Assembly: GCF_042956465.1 (NCBI RefSeq)
Contig: NZ_JBIBGL010000023.1
Location: forward strand, 59,311 to 123,310
Direction: 5' to 3'
DNA: 64,000 nt
Source of the DNA: Embleya sp042956465
Lineage (GTDB): Bacteria; Actinomycetota; Actinomycetes; Streptomycetales; Streptomycetaceae
Below, piece by piece: positions 35,112 to 44,712 of the stretch. Below the pieces are notes generated by a model. It saw nothing but the letters and a program-made list of their open reading frames with translations. It was not told the DNA's origin and searched no databases. Both the position numbers and the translations under genes were made by a program. The number at the start of each line of letters is the position of its first letter. The first letter of the stretch is position 1.

Positions 35112-35244
35112 GCCATCGTTACGGATCCGACTTCGGGAACGGGATTCCGTGTGACATCGTCCGAAGGCGTAGGGTGCTCCCCGCCGCTTCGGAACCGGCT
35201 CGGGGGTGCACCGAACGGGGGGCAAACGTCATTTCGGGGGAACA

Positions 35245-35670
35245 ATGAGGGGAAATCGTCGAATCGGTTTTCTGCGAACCCTGCTGATCGCACTGGTCAT
35301 CGAAACGGTGCTGATGAGCGCGACCGCGATCACGCTCGCGATCATGTCGTTCGCGGTTCGCGACGACCGCAAGAGCCTGGAAGGGCTCGGCGACCTGCTG
35401 CTGATCGCATCGGTGTTGTGCGCGGGCATCGCGGTGGTCTGCGGCATGGGCGTCGCCGGTGTGCGCGACGCGATGCGGCGCGGCACCGGGGCACTGGCGC
35501 GTGCGGCCGCGGTGGGCCTGATCCACGTGTTCGTCGCGCTGGTGGCGGCACTGATGGCCTGCCCGACCTGGTCGATCCTGGTGGCCGGCCTGCCGGCGCT
35601 GATCTACCTGCCGTGCTGGTGGGCCGTGCGCGAACGCAGCCACCACGAACTGCTGATGCTCGAACCGTAG
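35245..35670 (+). CDS. Small four-helix membrane protein, unknown
   Basis: The 141-residue protein is started at ATG 35245 (MRGNRRIGFLRT) because a GGGGG ribosome site precedes it. Four hydrophobic segments are visible: LIALVIETVLMSATAITLAIMSF, LLLIASVLCAGIAVVCGMGVAGV, AAAVGLIHVFVALVAALMA and WSILVAGLPALIYLPCW. It begins with a basic cytoplasmic end and closes with an acidic/His tail. I do not recognise the family. It ends at a strong bidirectional hairpin shared with the glutamate dehydrogenase gene. Confidence 0.75.
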   Translation: MRGNRRIGFLRTLLIALVIETVLMSATAITLAIMSFAVRDDRKSLEGLGDLLLIASVLCAGIAVVCGMGVAGVRDAMRRGTGALARAAAVGLIHVFVALVAALMACPTWSILVAGLPALIYLPCWWAVRERSHHELLMLEP

Positions 35671-35684
35671 TTGCCGCCGCACAG

Positions 35685-35724
35685 GCCGCCGGCCCGGAAC
35701 CCACTCGGGTTCCGGGCCGGCGGC
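35685..35724. terminator. Bidirectional terminator between convergent genes
   Basis: A perfect 18-bp GC-rich stem (35685-35702 with 35707-35724) with a four-base loop lies between the membrane protein stop at 35670 and the glutamate dehydrogenase stop at 35773. A second perfect 13-bp hairpin follows at 35729-35762. Together they insulate the two convergent genes. Confidence 0.85.
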
Positions 35725-35772
35725 ACACGTGCCGTGCCCGGCCGGGTTGCCGGGCACGGCACGGTGCAGCGA

Positions 35773-38700
35773 TCAGCTCTTGCTGCCGGTCCGCAGCAGC
35801 GTACGGATCGTTCGCATCGCGACCGAGAGCGTCGCGAGGTCGTAGTTCTCCGCCTCCTGCAACTCGTCCAACGTGGACCGCGCCCGGGTGAGCACCGGCG
35901 CGTTCTTGTGCTCCCACGCCTTGAACCGCAGCTCGGGGGTGTCCTCCGGCTCGCCGGAGCCGAGCACCTCCGCGGTGAGCCCGGCCTGCGCGGCGTACAG
36001 ATCCTCCCGCAGCGAGGCCCGCGCCATCGACTTCCACCGGTCGCTGCGCGGCAGTTCGATGATCCGGTCGAGCAGGTGCGCGATCGGCAACCGGTCGGCG
36101 ATGTCGAAGTACACCTGCGCGACGTCGAGCACCGCACGCTCGGACTCGCCCGCCACCTCGACGATGTCCAGTGCCGCGTACGCCGAGGACATCCCGGCCA
36201 CCGCGGTGGCCAGTTCGGTCGGCACGCCGGCCTCGGTGAACTGGTCGTACAGCCCGTCCATCCAGGCCAGGTCCGAGCCGCGGAGCAGCTTGGGCAGGCG
36301 GGCGATCACCTCGGCCACACCGTCGCGGAAGAACTCCACCTGCGCGGCGATGTCGATCTCGCGCCGGCTGCCCAGGAACCAACGGGTGGCCCGCTCGATC
36401 AGCCGCCGGCTGTGCAACCGCAGCGTGGTCTGCGTCTCGGCCGGGACCTGGTTGTCCAGCGCCGCGATCGCGCCCATGATCCGGTCGATGCCGAAGATCT
36501 CCCGCGCGGTGATGTGCGCCCGCGCGACCTCCTCCGCCGACGCGCCGGTCTCCTCGCGCATGCGGAACATGAACGAGAGGCCGGCCAGGTTGACCACCTC
36601 GTTCACCACCACGGTGGTGATGATGTCCCGGCGCAGCGGGTGCCGGTCCATCTGCTCGACGAACCTCGCCCGCAGCGCGCTGGGGAAGTACCGGTACAAC
36701 TGCCGGGCCAGGAACGGGTCGTCCGGCAGGTCCGAGGCGACCAGGTCCTGCGCCATCACGATCTTGGTGTATGCCAGCAGCACGGCCAGCTCGGGCTGGG
36801 TCAGCGCCTGCCCGTTCTGCTGCCGCTCGCGCAGTTGCCGATCGGTCGGCAGGAACTCGATCTCCCGGTTGAGGTGTCCGTCCCGCACCAGCCGGCGCAT
36901 GTACCGCATGTGCACGTGCAGCAGGCTGCCGGCCTGGGAGACCGCGTTGGCCAGCGCGCAGTTCTGGCCGTAGTTGGCGGCCAGCACCAGGTGCCCGACC
37001 TCGTCCGTCATGGCGGCGAGCAGCTCGTTGCGCTGCTTGAGCGTCATGTCGCCGGCGGCGGTGACCTGGTTGAGCAGGATCTTGATGTTCACCTCGTGGT
37101 CCGAGGTGTCCACGCCCGCCGAGTTGTCGATCGCGTCGGTGTTGATCCGCCCGCCCGCGAGCGCGAACTCGACCCGGCCCAGCTGGGTGCAGCCCAGGTT
37201 GCCGCCTTCGCCGACGACCTTGACCCGCAGGTCGGCGCCGTTGACCCGGATCGCGTCGTTGGCCTTGTCGCCGACGTCGGCGTGCGATTCGCCGCTCGAC
37301 TTGATGTAGGTGCCGATCCCGCCGTTCCAGAACAGGTCCGCGGGGCTCTGCAGGATCGCCTTCATCAGCTCGGCCGGAGTGAGCCGGATCAGCCCGTCCG
37401 GCAGTCCCAGCGCCTGGCGCACCTGGGCGTTGATCGGCACCGACTTGGCGGTGCGCGGGTACACGCCGCCGCCCGCCGAGATCAGCTCCTTGTCGTAGTC
37501 CGCCCAGGAGCTGCGCGGCAGGTCGAACAACCGGCGCCGCTCGGCGAAGGAGGTCGCCGCGTCCGGGTTCGGGTCCAGGAAGATGTGCCGGTGGTCGAAG
37601 GCGGCGAGCAGCCGGATGTGCTCGGACAGCAGCATGCCGTTGCCGAACACGTCACCGGACATGTCCCCGATGCCGACCACGGTGAAGTCCTCGGTCTGGG
37701 TGTCGTGACCCAGTTCGCGGAAGTGCCGCTTGACCGACTCCCACGCACCGCGCGCGGTGATGCCCATGCCCTTGTGGTCGTAGCCCGCCGAGCCGCCGGA
37801 GGCGAACGCGTCGCCGAGCCAGAAGCCGTACGCCTGCGCCACCTCGTTGGCGATGTCGGAGAACGTCGCGGTGCCCTTGTCCGCGGCCACCACCAGGTAG
37901 GTGTCGTCCGCGTCGTGGCGCACCACGTCCGCCGGCGGCACGACCGCGCCGTCGACGAGGTTGTCGGTGATGTCGAGCAGCGCGCCGATGAAGGTGCGGT
38001 AGCAGGCGATGCCCTCGGCCAGCCAGGCCTCGCGGTCCGTGGGGTCGGGCAGCTGCTTGCAGAAGAAGCCGCCCTTGGCACCGACCGGCACGATCACGGT
38101 GTTCTTCACCATCTGTGCCTTGACCAAGCCAAGGATCTCGGTGCGGAAGTCCTCGCGCCGATCCGACCAGCGCAGCCCGCCGCGCGCGACCGCGCCGAAG
38201 CGCAGGTGCACGCCCTCGACCCGGGGCGAGTAGACGAAGATCTCGAACCTGGGCCGCGGCGCGGGCAGGTCGGGGATCTCCTGCGGGTCGAACTTGAGCG
38301 AGAGGTAGTCGTGCGCCTCGCCGTCCTCGCGGTGTTGGAAGAAGTTGGTCCGCAGGGTCGCCTTGACCATCGCCAGGAACGAGCGCAGGATGCGGTCCTC
38401 GTCCAGGCTGGCCACCTGGTCGAGCGCGCCCTCGATGGCCTCGACGATGCCGTCCACCAGCTCGGTGCCGGCCTGCTGGTGGCCCGGCGAGAAGCGGGCC
38501 TCGAACAGGTTCACCAGCAGCCGTGTGGTGTGCGGGTTGGAGACCAGGACGCCCTCGATGTACTCCTGCCCGAAGGTGGTCCCGGCCTGCCGCTGGTACT
38601 TGGCGTACGCGCGCAGCACCATCGCCTGGCGCCAGGTCAGCCCGGCTCGGAAGACCAGTGCGTTGAACCCGTCGTTCTCCGCGCGCCCGGTCCAGGTCGC

Positions 38701-40656
38701 CGAGAACGCGTCCTGGAACAGCTCCTTGACGTCCTCGGGCTGCCCGTACATCGCCGACGCGTCGTAGCGCAGGCCGAAGTCGTACACCCACGCCACGGTC
38801 CCGTCGGCGCGGCGCAGCTCGTAGGGCCGCTCGTCGACCACCTCCAGGCCCATGCGCTGCAGGATCGGCAACACCTCGGAGAGCGACACGTGCCCACCGG
38901 AGCGGTAGATCTTGAACCGCCGCTCGCCCGGCAGTGCTCCTATCGGCTCGTACAGGTGCAGCTTGAAGTCCGCCTCGGGGGTCAGTTCCTCGATCCGCTT
39001 GAGGTCGGCCACCGCGGTCCGGGGCGGGAAGTCGGACTTGTAGCCCTCGCTGAACGCGTGCGCGTAGCGGCGGGACAGTTCGGCCGCGCTCTCCTCGCCG
39101 CATTCGGCGACGAGGGCCTCGCCGAAGTCGTCGATCCACGAGCGGGTGGCCTCGGACAGCAGTCGTTCGATGTAGTCCACGTCCGGGTCGCCGAGTTCGG
39201 CGCCGGTGGGCACGCGCACGGTGAAGTGCAGGCGCGCGAGCACGGACTCGGTGTTGCGCGCGGTGTAGTCGACCACCGAACCGGCCAGCTCGGCGAGCAG
39301 GATGTCCTGCATCTTGAGCCGGACCTCGGTGGTGTACCGGTCGCGCGGCAGGTAGACCAGGGCCGAGTAGAACCGGCCGTACTCGTCCTTGCGCAGGAAC
39401 AGCCGCAACCGGCGGCGCTCCTGGAGGTAGAGCACACTGATCACGATGTCGTGCAGCTCGTCCACGGCGATCTGGAACAGGTCGTCGCGCGGGTACGTCT
39501 CCAGGATCTGCAGCAGGTCCCGGCCGTCGTGGCTGACCGGGGGGAAGCCGGCCTTGTCCAGCACCGCGTGCACCTTGCGGCGCACCACCGGGATGCGCTG
39601 GACGCTGTCGGTGTACGCGGCGGAGCTGAACAGCCCCAGGAAACGACGCTCGCCGATCACGTTGCCGGCCGCGTCGAACTTCTTCACGCCGATGTAGTCG
39701 AGGTAGGCCGAGCGGTGCACGGTCGCCCGCGAGTTGGCCTTGGTCAGGATCAGCAGCTGTTTTTCCCGGGCCTTCGCGCGCGCCCGGGTGGAGAGCCGGC
39801 TGAAGGACGCGGACAGGTCCTGGTCGGCGCGCAGGATACCGAGACCGGTACCGGGCACCGCCCGCAGCACGTCCTCGTCGTCCTCGCACACCAGGTCGTA
39901 CTCGCGGTACCCGAGGAAGGTGAAGTGGTCCTCGGAGAGCCAGCGCAGCAGCTCCCACGCCTCGCCGATCTCCTCCTCCGGCAGCGTCGCCGGCGGGTCG
40001 TTGGCGAGCTCGTCGGCCAACCGCAGCGAGGTGTCGCGCATCTTGGCCCAGTCCTCGACCACCTCGCGCACGTCGCTGATGATGCGCTGCAGACCCAGCT
40101 CGACCGAGCGCAGGTCCTCGCGGTCGCTCTCCCGGTCGATTTCGATGTGCATCCAGGACTCGAGGACCGCATCCTCGGGCACACCGTGCGCGTCCGTGGT
40201 GTCCACGATCTCCAGCAGCTCGCCGGCGATCGTGCGCCGCACGATGAGCTGCGGATGGATCACCACGTGGATGCTGCGTTCCTGGCGGGAGAGTTCGTTG
40301 GTGACCGAGTCCACCAGGAAGGGCATGTCGTCGGTGACCACCTCGACCACGGTGTGCCCCGAGGCCCAGCCGTTCTCCTCCACCGTGGGCGTGTACGCCC
40401 GGACCCGCGCGGTGCCCTGGGGGCGCTCCGCCGCGAGTCGACAGTGCGAGATCGCCGCCCCGTACACGTCGACCGGATCGCGATCGATCAGGTCGTCGGG
40501 TGCGGTGTGCCGGTAATAGCGGGACAGGAGGACATCGAGGTCCACCCGGTTCGGGCCCTCGGGCCCGCCGCCTCCGTGCTGTGACGATGCCGCTCGTGCC
40601 GCTTCCGCCGCTCGGGCGAGAAGCTCCGCCTTCGCCTCGTCCAGCTTGCTCTGCAT
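35773..40656 (-). CDS. gdh: Large NAD-specific glutamate dehydrogenase (about 180 kDa class)
   Basis: The 1627-residue enzyme starts at ATG 40656 with GGAG upstream. It belongs to the L_180 class of NAD-GDH first described in Streptomyces clavuligerus, which converts glutamate to 2-oxoglutarate and ammonia, mainly catabolically. The N-terminal half is regulatory (ACT-like segments). The central catalytic region includes GGLRWSDRREDFRTE, GLVKAQMVKNTVIVPVGAKGGFF and the nucleotide-binding stretch GIGDMSGDVFGNGML. The C-terminal region is helical. The length agrees with the class. It is a single-gene unit bounded by terminator hairpins. A long open frame on the opposite strand is a codon-bias shadow. 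Confidence 0.95.
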   Translation of the reverse strand: MQSKLDEAKAELLARAAEAARAASSQHGGGGPEGPNRVDLDVLLSRYYRHTAPDDLIDRDPVDVYGAAISHCRLAAERPQGTARVRAYTPTVEENGWASGHTVVEVVTDDMPFLVDSVTNELSRQERSIHVVIHPQLIVRRTIAGELLEIVDTTDAHGVPEDAVLESWMHIEIDRESDREDLRSVELGLQRIISDVREVVEDWAKMRDTSLRLADELANDPPATLPEEEIGEAWELLRWLSEDHFTFLGYREYDLVCEDDEDVLRAVPGTGLGILRADQDLSASFSRLSTRARAKAREKQLLILTKANSRATVHRSAYLDYIGVKKFDAAGNVIGERRFLGLFSSAAYTDSVQRIPVVRRKVHAVLDKAGFPPVSHDGRDLLQILETYPRDDLFQIAVDELHDIVISVLYLQERRRLRLFLRKDEYGRFYSALVYLPRDRYTTEVRLKMQDILLAELAGSVVDYTARNTESVLARLHFTVRVPTGAELGDPDVDYIERLLSEATRSWIDDFGEALVAECGEESAAELSRRYAHAFSEGYKSDFPPRTAVADLKRIEELTPEADFKLHLYEPIGALPGERRFKIYRSGGHVSLSEVLPILQRMGLEVVDERPYELRRADGTVAWVYDFGLRYDASAMYGQPEDVKELFQDAFSATWTGRAENDGFNALVFRAGLTWRQAMVLRAYAKYQRQAGTTFGQEYIEGVLVSNPHTTRLLVNLFEARFSPGHQQAGTELVDGIVEAIEGALDQVASLDEDRILRSFLAMVKATLRTNFFQHREDGEAHDYLSLKFDPQEIPDLPAPRPRFEIFVYSPRVEGVHLRFGAVARGGLRWSDRREDFRTEILGLVKAQMVKNTVIVPVGAKGGFFCKQLPDPTDREAWLAEGIACYRTFIGALLDITDNLVDGAVVPPADVVRHDADDTYLVVAADKGTATFSDIANEVAQAYGFWLGDAFASGGSAGYDHKGMGITARGAWESVKRHFRELGHDTQTEDFTVVGIGDMSGDVFGNGMLLSEHIRLLAAFDHRHIFLDPNPDAATSFAERRRLFDLPRSSWADYDKELISAGGGVYPRTAKSVPINAQVRQALGLPDGLIRLTPAELMKAILQSPADLFWNGGIGTYIKSSGESHADVGDKANDAIRVNGADLRVKVVGEGGNLGCTQLGRVEFALAGGRINTDAIDNSAGVDTSDHEVNIKILLNQVTAAGDMTLKQRNELLAAMTDEVGHLVLAANYGQNCALANAVSQAGSLLHVHMRYMRRLVRDGHLNREIEFLPTDRQLRERQQNGQALTQPELAVLLAYTKIVMAQDLVASDLPDDPFLARQLYRYFPSALRARFVEQMDRHPLRRDIITTVVVNEVVNLAGLSFMFRMREETGASAEEVARAHITAREIFGIDRIMGAIAALDNQVPAETQTTLRLHSRRLIERATRWFLGSRREIDIAAQVEFFRDGVAEVIARLPKLLRGSDLAWMDGLYDQFTEAGVPTELATAVAGMSSAYAALDIVEVAGESERAVLDVAQVYFDIADRLPIAHLLDRIIELPRSDRWKSMARASLREDLYAAQAGLTAEVLGSGEPEDTPELRFKAWEHKNAPVLTRARSTLDELQEAENYDLATLSVAMRTIRTLLRTGSKS

Positions 40657-41025
40657 GATGCTGCCGCTCCTGTCGCGCGCCGTTGCGTGACCATTGCCGT
40701 CCCCGGGCGTGCCCGGCTGTGTACTGCCGGTACCCGCTTTGTCGCGAGTACCTGTTTCAGGCGACGTCGTCCGACCCGCGGTGGTTCCGGGACTCCGTCG
40801 TCCCGGCCCGAGGTCGCGCGGCGTCGCCGCATCGTCAGGCTACTCGCGTGCCTCCCGAGCGCCGAGAGGGGACCTTGGATCAGGCTGTAAGCAATTTCCG
40901 GGTCGCTCCGGACACCTCGTACCCATTGCCCCCGAGGCGGCACCCGGGGCACCGTGGAGGCTGGGCTCCGGCCCTGGCGCGGACGCGACGCACGGCGGGA
41001 CGAACTCGGTGGGGAGACGATCGTC
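40657..41025. other. Divergent promoter region gdh / DJ-1 gene
   Basis: These 369 bases lie between two divergent starts and should hold both promoters. I see no hairpin with T-run, no riboswitch-like fold and no extra gene. Short open frames here lack coding character. Confidence 0.5.
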
Positions 41026-41589
41026 ATGGCCAAGAAGGTGCTGCTGATCACCGGCGACGCGGCGGAGTCGCTGGAGGTGCTCTATCCGTACCAGCGCCTG
41101 CGCGAGGAGGGGTACGACGTGCACGTGGCCGGACCCTCGCGCAAGAAGCTCGGCTTCGTCGTGCACGACTTCGTCGAGGGCTTCGACACCTTCACCGAGC
41201 GGCCCGGCTACACCTGGCCGGCCGACTTCGCGTTCGTGGAGGTGCGGCCGGAGAACTACGTCGCCCTGGTGCTGCCGGGTGGTCGGGCTCCGGAGTACCT
41301 GCGCAACAACCCGGTCGTGCAGCGCCTGGTGCGGCACTTCTTCGAGGCGGACAAGCCGATCGCGCAGATCTGTCACGGCCCGCTGATCGCCGCCGCCGCG
41401 GGCATGTTGGCCGGGCGCCGGACCGCCGCCTACCCGGCGATCGCACCGGACGTCAGAGCCGCGGGCGGCACCTGGGTGGACGGCGAGGCGGTCGTCGACG
41501 GCACCCTGGTCTCCGCCCGCAGCTGGGTCGACCACCCGGCCTGGATGCGCGAGTTCGTCCAGGTTCTGCGGGCCAAGGCGCCGGCCTGA
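41026..41589 (+). CDS. DJ-1/PfpI family protein
   Basis: The 187-residue protein starts at ATG 41026 (MAKKVLLITGDAAESLEVLYP), preceded by a ggggag site. The family elbow carrying the reactive cysteine reads AQICHGPL, and VLPGGRAPEYLRNNP precedes it. Members include deglycase/chaperone-like stress proteins and intracellular peptidases. The acidic residue near the start (GDAAESLE) matches the conserved Glu that activates the cysteine. The C-terminal block RSWVDHPAWMREFVQVL is also typical. The precise activity is not known. It is convergent with the P5C dehydrogenase gene (22 bp apart). Confidence 0.9.
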   Translation: MAKKVLLITGDAAESLEVLYPYQRLREEGYDVHVAGPSRKKLGFVVHDFVEGFDTFTERPGYTWPADFAFVEVRPENYVALVLPGGRAPEYLRNNPVVQRLVRHFFEADKPIAQICHGPLIAAAAGMLAGRRTAAYPAIAPDVRAAGGTWVDGEAVVDGTLVSARSWVDHPAWMREFVQVLRAKAPA

Positions 41590-41611
41590 GGTCGGCCCGG
41601 ACGCGCAGCGC

Positions 41612-43240
41612 TCAGTCCATGTGCGGGTAGCGGTAGTCGGTCGGCGGGTCGAAGGTCTCCTTGATCGTGCGGGTGCTGGTCCACCGCATCAGGTTCTGCA
41701 TCGCGCCCGCCTTGTCGTTGGTTCCGGACGCCCGGGCACCGCCGAACGGCTGTTGGCCCACCACCGCGCCGGTGGGCTTGTCGTTGAGGTAGAAGTTGCC
41801 GGCCGCGAACCGCAGGAGGCCCGAGGCCTCGGCCAACGCGCGCCGATCGCGGGCGATCACCGAACCGGTGAGCGCGTACGGGGCGGCCGACTCCATCTGC
41901 CGCAACATCGCGTCCCAGTCGCGATCCTCGTACACGTGCACGCCCAGGAGCGGCCCGAAGTACTCGGTGGTGAACACCTCGTCCCACGGGTCCTCGGCAA
42001 GCACCACGGTGGGCCGGACGAACCAGCCGACCGAGTCGTCGTAGGTCCCGCCCGCCAGGACCAGCAGGCCGTCGTCGGCGTGTGCCCGGTCGATGGCCGT
42101 CTTGAGCCTGGCGAACGCGCGCTCGTCGATCACCGCACCCATGAAGTGCCGCAGATCGGTCACGTCGCCCATCGACAGGCCGTCCACCTCGGCCAGGAAC
42201 GCGTCCCGGAAGCCGCTCTCCCAGATCGAGCGCGGGATGTAGGCGCGCGAGGCGGCCGAGCACTTCTGCCCCTGGTACTCGAACGCGCCGCGCACCAGCG
42301 CCGTCCGCAGCACGTCGTGGTCGGCGCTGGGGTGCGCGACCACGAAATCCTTGCCGCCGGTCTCGCCGACGATCCGCGGATAGCCGCGGTAGGTGTCCAG
42401 GTTCGTGCCCACGGTGCGCCACAGGTGCTTGAACGTCGCGGCCGACCCGGTGAAGTGCAGCCCGGCGAAGTCCGGGTCGGCCAGCGCGACGTCGGAGACC
42501 GCGATGCCGTCGCCGTGCAGCAGGTTGATCACTCCCGGCGGCAGCCCGGCGGCCTCCAGGAGCCGCATCAGGTGATGCGCGGCCAAGGCCTGGGTGGGTG
42601 AGGGCTTCCACAGCACCACGTTGCCCATCAGCGCGGGCGCGGTGGGCAGGTTGCCCGCGATGGCGGTGAAGTTGAACGGCGTGACCGCGTACACGAAGCC
42701 TTCCAGCGGCCGGTGATCCAGCCGATTCCACACCCCGGGCGAGTTGATCGGCTGCTCGGCCATGATCCGCCGGGCGAAGTGCACGTTGAACCGCCAGAAG
42801 TCGATCAGTTCGCACGGCGCGTCGATCTCCGCCTGCTGCACCGTCTTGCCCTGACCCAGCATGGTCGCGGCGGCGATCGTCTCGCGCCACGGCCCGGCCA
42901 GCAGGTCGGCGGCCTTGAGCAGGATCGCCGCGCGGTCGTCGAAGTCCAGCGCACGCCAACCGGGCGCGGCCTCGCGCGCCGCGACCAGCGCCGCCCGCGC
43001 GTCGTCGTGGGTCGCGTTGGCCAGCGTGCCGAGTTCGCCCGCCCGCCGATGCGGCTGCACGATCTGCACGCGCTTGCCCGCACCCATGCGATGCTCGCCG
43101 CCGATCGTGTGCGGCAGGTCCACCGGCTCGGCGGACATCTCGGCCAGCGCCGCGGTCAGGCGCTCCCGTTCGGGAGAGCCCGGCGCGTAGCCGTGGACGG
43201 GTTCGTTGCTCGGCCGGGGCACCCGGGTCACAGCATCCAT
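41612..43240 (-). CDS. pruA: 1-pyrroline-5-carboxylate dehydrogenase
   Basis: The 542-residue aldehyde dehydrogenase starts at ATG 43240 (MDAVTRVPRPSNEPVHGY). It oxidises glutamate semialdehyde/P5C to glutamate in proline breakdown, using NAD. Signatures: VTPFNFTAIAGNLP, GDGIAVSD, the general base in ETGGKD, the catalytic Cys in EYQGQKCSAASRAY, and QPFGGARASGTNDKAG. It is the monofunctional PruA type; no proline dehydrogenase gene is in the window. Placing it near the NAD-glutamate dehydrogenase makes a proline-to-2-oxoglutarate route plausible. A longer in-frame opening to 43999 runs across the HAD gene and is not real. Confidence 0.95.
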   Translation of the reverse strand: MDAVTRVPRPSNEPVHGYAPGSPERERLTAALAEMSAEPVDLPHTIGGEHRMGAGKRVQIVQPHRRAGELGTLANATHDDARAALVAAREAAPGWRALDFDDRAAILLKAADLLAGPWRETIAAATMLGQGKTVQQAEIDAPCELIDFWRFNVHFARRIMAEQPINSPGVWNRLDHRPLEGFVYAVTPFNFTAIAGNLPTAPALMGNVVLWKPSPTQALAAHHLMRLLEAAGLPPGVINLLHGDGIAVSDVALADPDFAGLHFTGSAATFKHLWRTVGTNLDTYRGYPRIVGETGGKDFVVAHPSADHDVLRTALVRGAFEYQGQKCSAASRAYIPRSIWESGFRDAFLAEVDGLSMGDVTDLRHFMGAVIDERAFARLKTAIDRAHADDGLLVLAGGTYDDSVGWFVRPTVVLAEDPWDEVFTTEYFGPLLGVHVYEDRDWDAMLRQMESAAPYALTGSVIARDRRALAEASGLLRFAAGNFYLNDKPTGAVVGQQPFGGARASGTNDKAGAMQNLMRWTSTRTIKETFDPPTDYRYPHMD

Positions 43241-43296
43241 GGATGCGCAGTGCCCACGAACCGGACAATCGATGCGCCCCACCCCGCCCGCGCGAG

Positions 43297-43956
43297 TCAA
43301 CCCGAGTACGTGCGCGCCAGCTCCACCGCGTCCGCGAGCGAGTCCACCACCGGCACGCCGACCTGCTCCAGACTGGCCCGCGCGTGCGAACCGCCCGCGT
43401 ACAGCACCGCCCGCGCGCCCACGTGCAGCGCGGCCGCCGCGTCGTCCGCGGCGTCGCCGATGAGCACCACCTCGGCCGGATCCCGGCGCAGCGCGGCCAG
43501 GTGCCGCACCAGGTGCTCGGCCTTGCCCCCACCGGGCGGACCCACCCGCCCGTCCACCCGGACGAAGCGTTCCTCGATCCCGAACCGGCGCACGAACGGC
43601 ATCAGCGCCTCGTGCGCGGTCAACGACAACAACGACTGCGTACCGCCCTCGCGCTGCCAGGTGTGCAGCAGCTCGTCCGCACCTCGGGCGAGCTCGCACA
43701 GCGCGCTGTGCGCGGCGTAGACCTCCTGGAAGGCGTCGTCGAGCAGGTCCCACTCGGCCGGATCGGGGACCCGGCCGGTGACCTTCTCGTAGAACTTCGG
43801 TACGGGCACGCAATAGAGCTCGCGATAGCGCTCCAGCGTCATCGGCGGCAGCCCGAGCAGTGCGAACGAGGCGTTGGTGGCCGCGATGATCGCATCCATG
43901 TCGTGGAACAGCGTGCTGTTCCAGTCCCAGACCAGGTGCGGAGGTCGACTCTTCAT
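43297..43956 (-). CDS. HAD family hydrolase, phosphoglycolate phosphatase-like
   Basis: The 219-residue protein (ATG 43956) has HAD motif I VWDWNSTL (the WDWNxTL variant found in part of the family), a helical cap (about 15-90), motif II LLSLTAHE, and motif IV VLIGDAADDAAAA. It probably dephosphorylates a small phosphorylated metabolite. Between the P5C dehydrogenase gene (56 bp downstream) and the small unknown gene (26 bp upstream), all on one strand, it may be part of an operon. Confidence 0.88.
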   Translation of the reverse strand: MKSRPPHLVWDWNSTLFHDMDAIIAATNASFALLGLPPMTLERYRELYCVPVPKFYEKVTGRVPDPAEWDLLDDAFQEVYAAHSALCELARGADELLHTWQREGGTQSLLSLTAHEALMPFVRRFGIEERFVRVDGRVGPPGGGKAEHLVRHLAALRRDPAEVVLIGDAADDAAAALHVGARAVLYAGGSHARASLEQVGVPVVDSLADAVELARTYSG

Positions 43957-43982
43957 GGACCTTCATTGTGCCGTGGGTGCGC

Positions 43983-44444
43983 TCACAGCAGATCGGCAAG
44001 CTCCTGTGTCGCGAACCACAACAGCTCGTGCTCCTCGGTCGCCTCGATCAGCTCGTCGGTGAGCCCGCCGGCCAGCGCCGCGGCGATCGCGCCCTCGGCG
44101 TCGGCGGTGTCCATGTGCACCGCCGCGATCCGCTTGCGCGGCACCGTCGCGTCCACCAGGACGGCGCCCGGCCCGTCCTGCTCCCGCACGCTCACCAGCG
44201 CGTCCGGCACATCCGCCGCCAGCACGACCCGACGCGACGCCCCCGGCTCGGCCGCGAGCAGCCGCAACGAGGCCTCGGCGGCCCGGGTCAGCGCGCCGTA
44301 CTCCAGCTCCTCCTCGTCCCCGCTGTCGTACCAGGCGCGAAACGCGTCGGTGACCGCGTACGCGACCGACGGCGCCGAGACGATCCCGCCGTCGGCGTGC
44401 ACCGAGGCCAGACCCGCGGGGGTGGTGGGGATGAACACACGCAT
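43983..44444 (-). CDS. Conserved actinobacterial protein, unknown function
   Basis: The 153-residue protein (ATG 44444) has an alpha/beta pattern starting MRVFIPTTPAGLASVHADG, and an acidic helix near SGDEEELEYGAL. The C-terminal half has VVLAADVPDALVSVREQDGPG and EEHELLWFATQELADLL. There is no signal peptide, membrane helix or catalytic motif. It resembles small proteins conserved in actinomycetes that I know only as DUFs; I cannot name the family with certainty. It stands upstream of the HAD gene. Confidence 0.78.
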   Translation of the reverse strand: MRVFIPTTPAGLASVHADGGIVSAPSVAYAVTDAFRAWYDSGDEEELEYGALTRAAEASLRLLAAEPGASRRVVLAADVPDALVSVREQDGPGAVLVDATVPRKRIAAVHMDTADAEGAIAAALAGGLTDELIEATEEHELLWFATQELADLL

Positions 44445-44712
44445 CGGGCGACTCCAATCGAGTGAAATCCCGACATCCCTTCGTGTTCGTCGGGAGCCGG
44501 GGCGACGGTCGACCTACCGCCACATTGCGTGAGTCGACGCGTCAGCGTAATCCCCGGGCCGGCCGAACGAATGGTTGACCGTGCGTCGCGGGCCGGCTAG
44601 GAAGTGCCTGCACACGTCCCGGTCGGGGGAACGAGCGGAACGAGTGCGGCACACCCATACCCGGCACGTCGGCGTCGGGTACCTCATGTTCGGCACTTCT
44701 CGGGGAGGACCC

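Noticed and set aside
35671..40584. Very long open frame on the plus strand, opposite the glutamate dehydrogenase gene
   Set aside because: Codon bias in GC-rich DNA keeps the antisense frame open; the product is His/Gln/Arg/Val-rich without domains, while the minus-strand gene is unmistakable.
43297..43956. HAD motif I DWN as a dead nucleophile site
   Set aside because: WDWNxTL is a known variant in active phosphoglycolate phosphatase-like proteins; the nucleophile is the first Asp.
41612..43999. P5C dehydrogenase extended N-terminally to 795 residues
   Set aside because: The extension overlaps the HAD gene in another frame; homology starts at ATG 43240.
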